Origin: Pyropia haitanensis
Taxonomy: Eukaryota > Rhodophyta > Bangiophyceae > Bangiales > Bangiaceae
Length of the DNA: 48,642 bases
NCBI GenBank assembly: GCA_008729055.1
Contig: SDUX01000185.1
Location: forward strand, 1 to 48,642
Reading direction: 5' to 3'
Part shown: in pieces, positions 1 to 12,000 of the stretch
How positions within the stretch are numbered: position 1 is the first letter of the stretch
Layout of the letters: each line of letters begins with the position of its first letter
Notes under the pieces: generated by a model
What the model saw: only the letters and a program-made list of their open reading frames with translations
Told to the model about the DNA's origin: nothing
The model's database searches: none
Position numbers and translations under genes: made by a program

Positions 1-3000
1 GCGTGTCCCGCCCTGCCGCCCGCGCTCCGGCGGCCGCCTTGGCTCGCCTCCTTTCTTCCCGCCCTCCCTCCGCCCGCTCGCCGTCCGCGGTTCCCCCCGC
101 CCCGTCGTGCCTGGGGTGGTTGGCCGCCCCGTTCGTTGGCGCGTCCGTTGGCTGCCCCGCGTGTTTTGTGGCGCGCCGGTTTCCCCGTGTCCCTTTTGTG
201 GCCTGGTTTTGCCCCGTGGGGGTCCCGCCGCCCCGGTGTGCCGGTCGGCGCCCCGTTCCGCCCCTCCCCGTCCCCGCCGTGTGCCGGGCGGCCCGCGCCG
301 TGGCCCGTTTGGGTGGCGGGGCGCCCTTTGTGGCCCCTGTTGGCCGCCCTTTCTGGCGCCTTTCGTCTCCCTTTTCTTTGCCGTTTTGGCCCCTTTTGCC
401 CCCCCTTGCCCCTTGTGTCCCCTTTGGCCCCTGTTTGCCCCTTTTGCCCCTTCTTGCCCCTTCCTCCCCCTTTTGCCCCCTTTTGCCCCTTTTGCCCCCT
501 TTTGCGTCTCCGCGCTGCTGCCCCCCTCCGGCGGCCGCCTTGGCGCGCCTCCTTCTTCCCGCCCTCGCTCCGCCCGCTCCCTGTCCGCGGTTGCCCCCCC
601 CGGTCGTGCCTGGGTGGTTGCCCGCGTCTCCCCCTTTTGGCCCCTGTTGCCCCTTTTGCCCCCTTTCGCGTGTCCGCCCTGCCGCCCGCGCTCCGGCGGC
701 CGCTTGGCTCGCCTCCTTTCTTCCCGCCCTCCCTCCGCCCGCTCGCCGTCCGCGGTTCCCCCCGCCCCGTCGTGCCTGGGGTGGTTGGCCGCCCCGTTCG
801 TTGGCGCGTCCGTTGGCTGCCCCGCGTGTTTTGTGGCGCGCCGGTTTCCCCGTGTCCTTTTGTGGCTGGTTTTCGCCCCGTGGGGGTCCCGCCCGCCCGG
901 TGTGCCGGTCGGCGCCCCCGTTCCGCCCTCCCCCGTCCCCGCCCGTGTGCCGGGCGGCCCGCGCCGTGGCCCGTTTGGGTGGCGGGGCGCCCTTTGTGGC
1001 CCCTGTTGGCCCCTTTCTGGCGCCTTTCGTCTCCCTTTTCTTTGCCGTTTTGGCCCTTCTTGCCCCCCTTGCCCCTTGTGTCCCCTTTGGCCCCCTGTTT
1101 GCCCCCTTTTTGCCCCCTTCTTGCCCCTTCCTCCCCCTTTTGCCCCCTTTTGCCCCCTTTTGCCCCCTTTTGCGTCTCCCGCGCTGCTGCCCCCCTCCGG
1201 CGGCCGCCTTGGCGCGCCTCCTTCCTTCCCGCCCTCGCTCCGCCCGCTCCCTGTCCGCGGTTCGCCCCCCCCGGTCGTGCCTGGGTGGTTGCCCGCGTCT
1301 CCCCCCCTTTTGGCCCCTGTTGCCCCCTTTTGCCCCCTTTCGCGTGTCCCGCCCTGCCGCCCGCGCTCCGGCGGCCGCCTTGGCTCGCCTCCTTTCTTCC
1401 CGCCCTCCCTCCGCCCGCTCGCCGTCCGCGGTTCCCCCCGCCCCGTCGTGCCTGGGGTGGTTGGCCGCCCCGTTGTTGGCGCGTCCGTTGGCTGCCCCGC
1501 GTGTTTTGTGGCGCGCCGGTTTCCCCGTGTCCCTTTTGTGGCTGGTTTTCGCCCCGTGGGGGTCCCGCCCGCCCGGTGTGCCGGTCGGCGCCCCCGTTCC
1601 GCCCTCCCCCCGTCCCCGCCGTGTGCCGGGCGGCCCGCGCCGTGGCCCGTTTGGGTGGCGGGGCGCCCTTTGTGGCCCCTGTTGGCCCCTTTCTGGCGCC
1701 TTTCGCTCCCTTTTCTTTGCCGTTTTGGCCCCTTCTTGCCCCCCTTGCCCCTTGTGTCCCCTTTGGCCCCCTGTTTGCCCCCTTTTTGCCCCCTTCTTGC
1801 CCCCTTCCTCCCCCCTTTTGCCCCCTTTTGCCCCCTTTTGCCCCCTTTTGCGTCTCCCGCGCTGCTGCCCCCCTCCGGCGGCCGCCTTGGCGCGCCTCCT
1901 TCCTTCCCGCCCTCGCTCCGCCCGCTCCCTGTCCGCGGTTCGCCCCCCCGGTCGTGCCTGGGGTGGTTGCCCGCGTCTCCCCCCTTTTGCCCCTGTTGCC
2001 CCTTTTGCCCCTTTCGCGTGTCCCGCCCTGCCGCCCGCGCTCCGGCGGCCGCCTTGGCTCGCCTCCTTTCTTCCCGCCCTCCCTCCGCCCGCTCGCCGTC
2101 CGCGTTCCCCCCGCCCGTCGTGCCTGGGGTGGTTGGCCGCCCCGTTCGTTGGCGCGTCCGTTGGCTGCCCCGCGTGTTTTGTGGCGCGCCGGTTTCCCCG
2201 TGTCCCTTTTGTGGCCTGGTTTTCGCCCCGTGGGGGTCCCGCCCGCCCGGTGTGCCGGTCGGCGCCCCCGTTCCGCCCTCCCCCGTCCCCGCCCGTGTGC
2301 CGGGCGGCCCGCGCCGTGGCCCGTTTGGGTGGCGGGGCGCCCTTTGTGGCCCCTGTTGGCCCCCTTTCTGGCGCCTTTCGTCTCCCTTTTCTTTGCCGTT
2401 TTGGCCCCTTCTTGCCCCCCCTTGCCCCCTTGTGTCCCCTTTGGCCCCCTGTTTGCCCCCTTTTTGCCCCCTTCTTGCCCCCTTCCTCCCCCCTTTTGCC
2501 CCCTTTTGCCCCCTTTTGCCCCCTTTTGCGTCTCCCGCGCTGCTGCCCCCCTCCGGCGGCCGCCTTGGCGCGCCTCCTTCCTTCCCGCCCTCGCTCCGCC
2601 CGCTCCCTGTCCGCGGTTCGCCCCCCCGGTCGTGCCTGGGGTGGTTGCCCGCGTCTCCCCCCTTTTGGCCCCTGTTGCCCCCTTTTGCCCCTTTCGCGTG
2701 TCCGCCCTGCCGCCCGCGCTCCGGCGGCCGCCTTGGCTCGCCTCCTTTCTTCCCGCCCTCCCTCCGCCCGCTCGCCGTCCGCGGTTCCCCCCGCCCCGTC
2801 GTGCCTGGGGTGGTTGGCCGCCCCGTTCGTTGGCGCGTCCGTTGGCTGCCCCGCGTGTTTTGTGGCGCGCCGGTTTCCCCGTGTCCCTTTTGTGGCCTGG
2901 TTTTCGCCCCGTGGGGGTCCCGCCCGCCCGGTGTGCCGGTCGGCGCCCCCGTTCCGCCCTCCCCCCGTCCCCGCCCGTGTGCCGGGCGGCCCGCGCCGTG

Positions 3001-6000
3001 GCCCGTTTGGGTGGCGGGGCGCCCTTTGTGGCCCCTGTTGGCCCCTTTCTGGCGCCTTTCGTCTCCCTTTTCTTTGCCGTTTTGGCCCCTTCTTGCCCCC
3101 CCTTGCCCCTTGTGTCCCCTTTGGCCCCCTGTTTGCCCCCTTTTTGCCCCCTTCTTGCCCCTTCCTCCCCCTTTTGCCCCCTTTTGCCCCCTTTTGCCCC
3201 CTTTTGCGTCTCCCGCGCTGCTGCCCCCCTCCGGCGGCCGCCTTGGCGCGCCTCCTTCCTTCCCGCCCTCGCTCCGCCCGCTCCCTGTCCGCGGTTCGCC
3301 CCCCCGGTCGTGCCTGGGGTGGTTGCCCGCGTCTCCCCCCCTTTTGCCCCTGTTGCCCCCTTTTGCCCCCTTTCGCGTGTCCCGCCCTGCCGCCCGCGCT
3401 CCGGCGGCCGCCTTGGCTCGCCTCCTTTCTTCCCGCCCTCCTCCGCCCGCTCGCCGTCCGCGGTTCCCCCGCCCCGTCGTGCCTGGGGTGGTTGGCCGCC
3501 CCGTTGTTGGCGCGTCCGTTGGCTGCCCCGCGTGTTTTGTGGCGCGCCGGTTTCCCCGTGTCCCTTTTGTGGCCTGGTTTTCGCCCCGTGGGGGTCCCGC
3601 CCGCCCGGTGTGCCGGTCGGCGCCCCCGTTCCGCCCTCCCCCGTCCCCGCCCGTGTGCCGGGCGGCCCGCGCCGTGGCCCGTTTGGGTGGCGGGGCGCCC
3701 TTTGTGGCCCCTGTTGGCCCCTTTCTGGCGCCTTTCGTCTCCTTTTCTTTGCCGTTTTGGCCCCTTCTTGCCCCCCTTGCCCCTTGTGTCCCCTTTGGCC
3801 CCCTGTTTGCCCCCTTTTTGCCCCCTTCTTGCCCCCTTCCTCCCCCTTTTGCCCCCTTTTGCCCCCTTTTGCCCCCTTTTGCGTCTCCCGCGCTGCTGCC
3901 CCCCTCCGGCGGCCGCCTTGGCGCGCCTCCTTCCTTCCCGCCCTCGCTCCGCCCGCTCCCTGTCCGCGGTTCGCCCCCCCGGTCGTGCCTGGGGTGGTTG
4001 CCCGCTCTCCCCCCTTTTGGCCCCTGTTGCCCCCTTTTGCCCCCTTTCGCGTGTCCCGCCCTGCCGCCCGCGCTCCGGCGGCCGCCTTGGCTCGCCTCCT
4101 TTCTTCCCGCCCTCCTCCGCCCGCTCGCCGTCCGCGGTTCCCCCGCCCCGTCGTGCCTGGGGTGGTTGGCCGCCCCGTTCGTTGGCGCGTCCGTTGGCTG
4201 CCCCGCGTGTTTTGTGGCGCGCCGGTTTCCCCGTGTCCCTTTTGTGGCCTGGTTTTCGCCCCGTGGGGGTCCCGCCCGCCCGGTGTGCCGGTCGGCGCCC
4301 CCGTTCCGCCCTCCCCCGTCCCCGCCCGTGTGCCGGGCGGCCCGCGCCGTGGCCCGTTTGGGTGGCGGGCGCCCTTTGTGGCCCTGTTGGCCCCTTTCTG
4401 GCGCCTTTCGCCTCCCTTTTCTTTGCCGTTTTGGCCCTTCTTGCCCCCCTTGCCCCTTGTGTCCCCTTTGGCCCCCTGTTTGCCCCCTTTTTGCCCCCTT
4501 CTTGCCCCCTTCCTCCCCCTTTTGCCCCCTTTTGCCCCCTTTTGCCCCCTTTTGCGTCTCCCGCGCTGCTGCCCCCCTCCGGCGGCCGCCTTGGCGCGCC
4601 TCCTTCCTTCCCGCCCTCGCTCCGCCCGCTCCCTGTCCGCGGTTCGCCCCCCCGGTCGTGCCTGGGGTGGTTGCCGCGTCTCCCCCCTTTTGGCCCCTGT
4701 TGCCCCCTTTTGCCCCCTTTCGCGTGTCCCGCCCTGCCGCCCGCGCTCCGGCGGCCGCCTTGGCTCGCCTCCTTTCTTCCGCCCTCCCTCCGCCCGCTCG
4801 CCGTCCGCGGTTCCCCCCGCCCCGTCGTGCCTGGGGTGGTTGGCCGCCCCGTTTGTTGGCGCGTCCGTTGGCTGCCCCGCGTGTTTTGTGGCGCGCCGGT
4901 TTCCCCGTGTCCCTTTTGTGGCCTGGTTTTCGCCCCGTGGGGGTCCCGCCCGCCCGGTGTGCCGGTCGGCGCCCCCCGTTCCGCCCTCCCCCCGTCCCCG
5001 CCCGTGTGCCGGGCGGCCCGCGCCGTGGCCCGTTTGGGTGGCGGGGCGCCCTTTGTGGCCCCTGTTGGCCCCTTTCTGGCGCCTTTCGTCCCTTTTCTTT
5101 GCCGTTTTGGCCCTTCTTGCCCCCCTTGCCCCTTGTGTCCCCTTTGGCCCCCTGTTTGCCCCCTTTTTGCCCCCTTCTTGCCCCCTTCCTCCCCCTTTTG
5201 CCCCCTTTTGCCCCCTTTTGCCCCCTTTTGCGTCTCCCGCGCTGCTGCCCCCCTCCGGCGGCCGCCTTGGCGCGCCTCCTTCCTTCCCGCCCTCGCTCCG
5301 CCCGCTCCCTGTCCGCGGTTCGCCCCCCCGGTCGTGCCTGGGGTGGTTGCCCGCGTCTCCCCCCTTTTGGCCCCTGTTGCCCCCTTTTGCCCCCTTTCGC
5401 GTGTCCCGCCCTGCGCCCGCGCTCCGGCGGCCGCCTTGGCTCGCCTCCTTTCTTCCCGCCCTCCTCCGCCCGCTCGCCGTCCGCGGTTCCCCCCGCCCCG
5501 TCGTGCCTGGGGTGGTTGGCCGCCCCGTTCGTTGGCGCGTCCGTTGGCTGCCCCGCGTGTTTTGTGGCGCGCCGGTTTCCCCGTGTCCCTTTTGTGGCCT
5601 GGTTTTCGCCCCGTGGGGGTCCCGCCGCCCGGTGTGCCGGTCGGCGCCCCCGTTCCGCCCTCCCCCGTCCCCGCCCGTGTGCCGGGCGGCCCGCGCCGTG
5701 GCCCGTTTGGGTGGCGGGGCGCCCTTTGTGGCCCTGTTGGCCCCTTTCTGGCGCCTTTCGCTCCCTTTTCTTTGCCGTTTTGGCCCTTCTTGCCCCCCTT
5801 GCCCCTTGTGTCCCCTTTGGCCCCCTGTTTGCCCCCTTTTTGCCCCCTTCTTGCCCCCTTCCTCCCCCTTTTGCCCCCTTTTGCCCCCTTTTGCCCCCTT
5901 TTGCGTCTCCCGCGCTGCTGCCCCCCTCCGGCGGCCGCCTTGGCGCGCCTCCTTCCTTCCCGCCCTCGCTCCGCCCGCTCCCTGTCCGCGGTTCCCCCCC

Positions 6001-6069
6001 CGGTCGTGCCTGGGGTGGTTGCCCGCTTCTCCCCCCCTTTTGCCCCTGTTGCCCCTTTTGCCCCCTTTT
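1..6069. repeat. Array block I (type a units)
   Basis: Nine copies with anchors at 131, 796, 1472, 2144, 2825, 3503, 4177, 4851 and 5527. Diagnostic variants are GGTTTTCGCCCC in the core, GCCGTTTTGGCC at the core end, CTGTTTGCCCC and CTTCTTGCCCC in the pyrimidine tract, GTGTCCCC rather than GTGTCCTC, and a module B that ends GGTTGCCCGC with CTGGGG upstream. No A is seen on the + strand. The same variant set returns in block V at the right end, so the two blocks are closer to each other than to what lies between them. No gene or RNA is seen. Confidence 0.85.
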
Positions 6070-9000
6070 GCGTGTCCCGCCCTGCCGCCCGCGCTCCGGC
6101 GGCCGCCTTGGCTCGCCTCCTTTCTTCCCGCCCTCCTCCGCCCGCTCGCCGTCCGCGGTTCCCCCGCCCCGTCGTGCCTGGGGTGGTTGGCCGCCCCGTT
6201 CGTTGGCGCGTCCGTTGGCTGCCCCGCGTGTTTTGTGGCGCGCCGGTTTCCCCGTGTCCCTTTTGTGGCCTGGTTTTTGCCCCGTGGGGGTCCCGCCCGC
6301 CCGGTGTGCCGGTCGGCGCCCCCGTTCCGCCCTCCCCCGTCCCCGCCCGTGTGCCGGGCGGCCCGCGCCGTGGCCCGTTTGGGTGGCGGGGCGCCCTTTG
6401 TGGCCCCTGTTGGCCCCCTTTCTGGCGCCTTTCCGTCCCTTTTCTTTGCCGTTTTGGCCCTTCTTGCCCCCCTTGCCCCTTGTGTCCCCTTTGGCCCCCT
6501 TTTGCCCCCTTTTTGCCCCCTTCTTGCCCCCTTCCTCCCCCTTTTGCCCCCTTTTGCCCCCTTTTGCCCCCTTTTGCGTCTCCCGCGCTGCTGCCCCCCT
6601 CCGGCGGCCGCCTTGGCGCGCCTCCTTCCTTCCCGCCCTCGCTCCGCCCGCTCCCTGTCCGCGGTTCGCCCCCCCCGGTCGTGCCTGGGGTGGTGGCCGC
6701 TTCTCCCCCCTTTTGCCCCTGTTGCCCCCTTTTGCCCCTTTGCGTGTCCCGCCCTGCGCCCGCGCTCCGGCGGCCGCCTTGGCTCGCCTCCTTTCTTCCC
6801 GCCCTCCCTCCGCCCGCTCGCCGTCCGCGGTTCCCCCGCCCCGTCGTGCCTGGGGTGGTTGGCCGCCCCGTTTGTTGGCGCGTCCGTTGGCTGCCCCGCG
6901 TGTTTTGTGGCGCGCCGGTTTCCCCGTGTCCCTTTTGTGGCCTGGTTTTTGCCCCGTGGGGGTCCCGCCCGCCCGGTGTGCCGGTCGGCGCCCCCGTTCC
7001 GCCCTCCCCCGTCCCCGCCCGTGTGCCGGGCGGCCCGCGCCGTGGCCCGTTTGGGTGGCGGGGCGCCCTTTGTGGCCCCTGTTGGCCCCCTTTCTGGCGC
7101 CTTTCGCCTCCTTTTCTTTGCCGTTTTGGCCCCTTCTTGCCCCCCTTGCCCCTTGTGTCCCCCTTTGGCCCCCTTTTGCCCCCTTTTTGCCCCCTTCTTG
7201 CCCCCTTCCTCCCCCCTTTTGCCCCCTTTTGCCCCCTTTTGCCCCCTTTTGCGTCTCCCGCGCTGCTGCCCCCCTCCGGCGGCCGCCTTGGCGCGCCTCC
7301 TTCCTTCCCGCCCTCGCTCCGCCCGCTCCCTGTCCGCGGTTCGCCCCCCCGGTCGTGCCTGGGGTGGTTGGCCGCTCTCCCCCCTTTTGCCCCTGTTGCC
7401 CCCTTTTGCCCCCTTTTGCGTGTCCCGCCCTGCCGCCCGCGCTCCGGCGGCCGCCTTGGCTCGCCTCCTTTCTTCCGCCCTCCCTCCGCCCGCTCGCCGT
7501 CCGCGGTTCCCCCCGCCCCGTCGTGCCTGGGGTGGTTGGCCGCCCCGTTGTTGGCGCGTCCGTTGGCTGCCCCGCGTGTTTTGTGGCGCGCCGGTTTCCC
7601 CGTGTCCCTTTTGTGGCCTGGTTTTTGCCCCGTGGGGGTCCCGCCCGCCCGGTGTGCCGGTCGGCGCCCCCGTTCCGCCCTCCCCCCGTCCCCGCCCGTG
7701 TGCCGGGCGGCCCGCGCCGTGGCCCGTTTGGGTGGCGGGGCGCCCTTTGTGGCCCTGTTGGCCCCTTTCTGGCGCCTTTCGTCTCCTTTTCTTTGCCGTT
7801 TGGCCCTTCTTGCCCCCCCTTGCCCCTTTGTGTCCCCTTTGGCCCCCTTTTTGCCCCCTTTTTGCCCCCTTCTTCCCCCTTCCTCCCCCTTTTGCCCCCT
7901 TTTGCCCCCTTTTGCCCCCTTTTGCGTCTCCCGCGCTGCTGCCCCCCTCCGGCGGCCGCCTTGGCGCGCCTCCTTCCTTCCCGCCCTCGCTCCGCCCGCT
8001 CCCTGTCCGCGGTTCGCCCCCCCGGTCGTGCCTGGGGTGGTTGGCCGCTTCTCCCCCCTTTTGCCCCCTGTTGCCCCCTTTTGCCCCCTTTCGCGTGTCC
8101 CGCCTGCCGCCCGCGCTCCGGCGGCCGCCTTGGCTCGCCTCCTTTCTTCCCGCCCTCCCTCCGCCCGCTCGCCGTCCGCGGTTCCCCCGCCCCGTCGTGC
8201 CTGGGGTGGTTGGCCGCCCCGTTGTTGGCGCGTCCGTTGGCTGCCCCGCGTGTTTTGTGGCGCGCCGGTTTCCCCGTGTCCCTTTTGTGGCCTGGTTTTT
8301 GCCCCGTGGGGGTCCCGCCCGCCCGGTGTGCCGGTCGGCGCCCCCGTTCCGCCCTCCCCCGTCCCCGCCCGTGTGCCGGGCGGCCCGCGCCGTGGCCCGT
8401 TTGGGTGGCGGGGCGCCCTTTGTGGCCCCTGTTGGCCCCTTTCTGGCGCCTTTCCCTCCTTTTCTTTGCCGTTTGGCCCTTCTTGCCCCCCCTTGCCCCT
8501 TGTGTCCCCTTTGGCCCCCTTTTGCCCCCTTTTTGCCCCTTCTTCCCCCCTTCCTCCCCCCTTTTGCCCCCTTTTGCCCCCTTTTGCCCCCTTTTGCGTC
8601 TCCCGCGCTGCTGCCCCCCTCCGGCGGCCGCCTTGGCGCGCCTCCTTCCTTCCCGCCCTCGCTCCGCCCGCTCCTGTCCGCGGTTCGCCCCCCCCGGTCG
8701 TGCCTGGGGTGGTCGGCCGCTTCTCCCCCTTTTGCCCCCTGTTGCCCCCTTTTGCCCCCTTTTGCGTGTCCCGCCCTGCCGCCCGCGCTCCGGCGGCCGC
8801 CTTGGCTCGCCTCCTTTCTTCCCGCCCTCCCTCCGCCCGCTCGCCGTCCGCGGTTCCCCCCGCCCCGTCGTGCCTGGGGTGGTTGGCCGCCCCGTTTGTT
8901 GGCGCGTCCGTTGGCTGCCCCGCGTGTTTTGTGGCGCGCCGGTTTCCCCGTGTCCCTTTTGTGGCCTGGTTTTTGCCCCGTGGGGGTCCCGCCCGCCCGG

Positions 9001-12000
9001 TGTGCCGGTCGGCGCCCCCGTTCCGCCCTCCCCCGTCCCCGCCCGTGTGCCGGGCGGCCCGCGCCGTGGCCCGTTTGGGTGGCGGGGCGCCCTTTGTGGC
9101 CCCTGTTGGCCCCTTTCTGGCGCCTTTCCCGTCCTTTTCTTTGCCGTTTGGCCCTTCTTGCCCCCCCTTGCCCCTTTGTGTCCCCTTTGGCCCCCTTTTT
9201 GCCCCCTTTTTGCCCCCTTCTTCCCCCTTCCTCCCCCTTTTGCCCCCTTTTGCCCCCTTTTGCCCCCTTTTGCGTCTCCCGCGCTGCTGCCCCCCTCCGG
9301 CGGCCGCCTTGGCGCGCCTCCTTCCTTCCCGCCCTCGCTCCGCCCGCTCCTGTCCGCGGTTCGCCCCCCCCGGTCGTGCCTGGGTGGTCGGCCGCTTCTC
9401 CCCCCTTTTGCCCCCTGTTGCCCCCTTTTGCCCCCTTTTGCGTGTCCCGCCCTGCCGCCCGCGCTCCGGCGGCCGCCTTGGCTCGCCTCCTTTCTTCCCG
9501 CCCTCCCTCCGCCCGCTCGCCGTCCGCGGTTCCCCCCGCCCGTCGTGCCTGGGGTGGTTGGCCGCCCCGTTCGTTGGCGCGTCCGTTGGCTGCCCCGCGT
9601 GTTTTGTGGCGCGCCGGTTTCCCCGTGTCCTTTTGTGGCCTGGTTTTGCCCCGTGGGGGTCCCGCCCGCCCGGTGTGCCGGTCGGCGCCCCCGTTCCGCC
9701 CTCCCCCCGTCCCCGCCCGTGTGCCGGGCGGCCCGCGCCGTGGCCCGTTTGGGTGGCGGGGCGCCCTTTGTGGCCCCTGTTGGCCCCCTTTCTGGCGCCT
9801 TTCCCGTCCTTTTCTTTGCCGTTTTGGCCCTTCTTGCCCCCCCTTGCCCCTTTGTGTCCCCCTTTGGCCCCCTTTTTGCCCCCTTTTTGCCCCCTTCTTC
9901 CCCCCTTCCTCCCCCCTTTTGCCCCCTTTTGCCCCCTTTTGCCCCCTTTTGCGTCTCCCGCGCTGCTGCCCCCCCTCCGGCGGCCGCCTTGGCGCGCCTC
10001 CTTCCTTCCCGCCCTCGCTCCGCCCGCTCCCTGTCCGCGGTTCGCCCCCCCCGGTCGTGCCTGGGGTGGTCGGCCGCTTCTTCCCCCCTTTTGCCCCCTG
10101 TTGCCCCCTTTTGCCCCCTTTTGCGTGTCCGCCCTGCCGCCCGCGCTCCGGCGGCCGCCTTGGCTCGCCTCCTTTCTTCCCGCCCTCCCTCCGCCCGCTC
10201 GCCGTCCGCGGTTCCCCCCGCCCCGTCGTGCCTGGGGTGGTTGGCCGCCCCGTTCGTTGGCGCGTCCGTTGGCTGCCCCGCGTGTTTTGTGGCGCGCCGG
10301 TTTCCCCGTGTCCCTTTTGTGGCCTGGTTTTTGCCCCGTGGGGGTCCCGCCCGCCCGGTGTGCCGGTCGGCGCCCCCGTTCCGCCCTCCCCCCGTCCCCG
10401 CCCGTGTGCCGGGCGGCCCGCGCCGTGGCCCGTTTGGGTGGCGGGGCGCCCTTTGTGGCCCCTGTTGGCCCCCTTTCTGGCGCCTTTCCCTCCCTTTTCT
10501 TTGCCGTTTTGGCCCCTTCTTGCCCCCCTTGCCCCTTTGTGTCCCCCTTTGGCCCCCTTTTTGCCCCCTTTTTGCCCCCTTCTTCCCCCTTCCTCCCCCC
10601 TTTTGCCCCCTTTTGCCCCCTTTTGCCCCCTTTTGCGTCTCCCGCGCTGCTGCCCCCCCTCCGGCGGCCGCCTTGGCGCGCCTCCTTCCTTCCCGCCCTC
10701 GCTCCGCCCGCTCGCTGTCCGCGGTTCGCCCCCCCGGTCGTGCCTGGGGTGGTCGGCCGCTTCTCCCCCCCTTTTGCCCCCTGTTGCCCCCTTTTGCCCC
10801 CTTTCGCGTGTCCCGCCCTGCCGCCCGCGCTCCGGCGGCCGCCTTGGCTCGCCTCCTTTCTTCCCGCCCTCCCTCCGCCCGCTCGCCGTCCGCGGTTCCC
10901 CCCGCCCCGTCGTGCCTGGGGTGGTTGGCCGCCCCGTTTGTTGGCGCGTCCGTTGGCTGCCCCGCGTGTTTTGTGGCGCGCCGGTTTCCCCGTGTCCCTT
11001 TTGTGGCCTGTTTTTGCCCCGTGGGGGTCCCCCCGCCCGGTGTGCCGGTCGGCGCCCCCGTTCCGCCCTCCCCCCGTCCCCGCCCGTGTGCCGGGCGGCC
11101 CGCGCCGTGGCCCGTTTGGGTGGCGGGGCGCCCTTTGTGGCCCCTGTTGGCCGCCTTTCTGGCGCCTTTCCCGTCCCTTTTCTTTGCCGTTTGGCCCCTT
11201 CTTGCCCCCCCTTGGCCCTTTGTGTCCCCTTTGGCCCCCTTTTTGCCCCCTTTTTGCCCCCTTCTTCCCCCTTCCTCCCCCCTTTTGCCCCCTTTTGCCC
11301 CCTTTTGCCCCCTTTTGCGTCTCCCGCGCTGCTGCCCCCCCTCCGGCGGCCGCCTTGGCGCGCCTCCTTCGTTCCCGCCCTCGCTCCGCCCGCTCGCTGT
11401 CCGCGGTTCCCCCGCCCGGTCGTGCCTGCGGTGGTTGGCCGCTTCTCCCCCCCTTTTGCCCCCTGTTGCCCCTTTTGCCCCCTTTCGCGTGTCCCGCCCT
11501 GCGCCCGCGCTCCGGCGGCCGCCTTGGCTCGCCTCCTTTCTTCCCGCCCTCCCTCCGCCCGCTCGCCGTCCGCGGTTCCCCCGCCCCGTCGTGCCTGGGG
11601 TGGTTGGCCGCCCCGTTTGTTGGCGCGTCCGTTGGCTGCCCCGCGTGTTTTGTGGCGCGCCGGTTTCCCCGTGTCCCTTTTGTGGCCTGGTTTTTGCCCC
11701 GTGGGGGTCCCCCCGCCCGGTGTGCCGGTCGGCGCCCCCCGTTCCGCCCTCCCCCCGTCCCCGCCCGTGTGCCGGGCGGCCCGCGCCGTGGCCCGTTTGG
11801 GTGGCGGGGCGCCCTTTGTGGCCCCTGTTGGCCGCCTTTCTGGCGCCTTTCCCGTGCCTTTTCTTTGCCGTTTGGCCCTTCTTGCCCCCCTTGGCCCTTT
11901 GTGTCCCCTTTGGCCCCCTTTTTGCCCCCTTTTTGCCCCCTTCTTCCCCCCTTCCTCCCCCCTTTTGCCCCCTTTTGCCCCCTTTTGCCCCCTTTTGCGT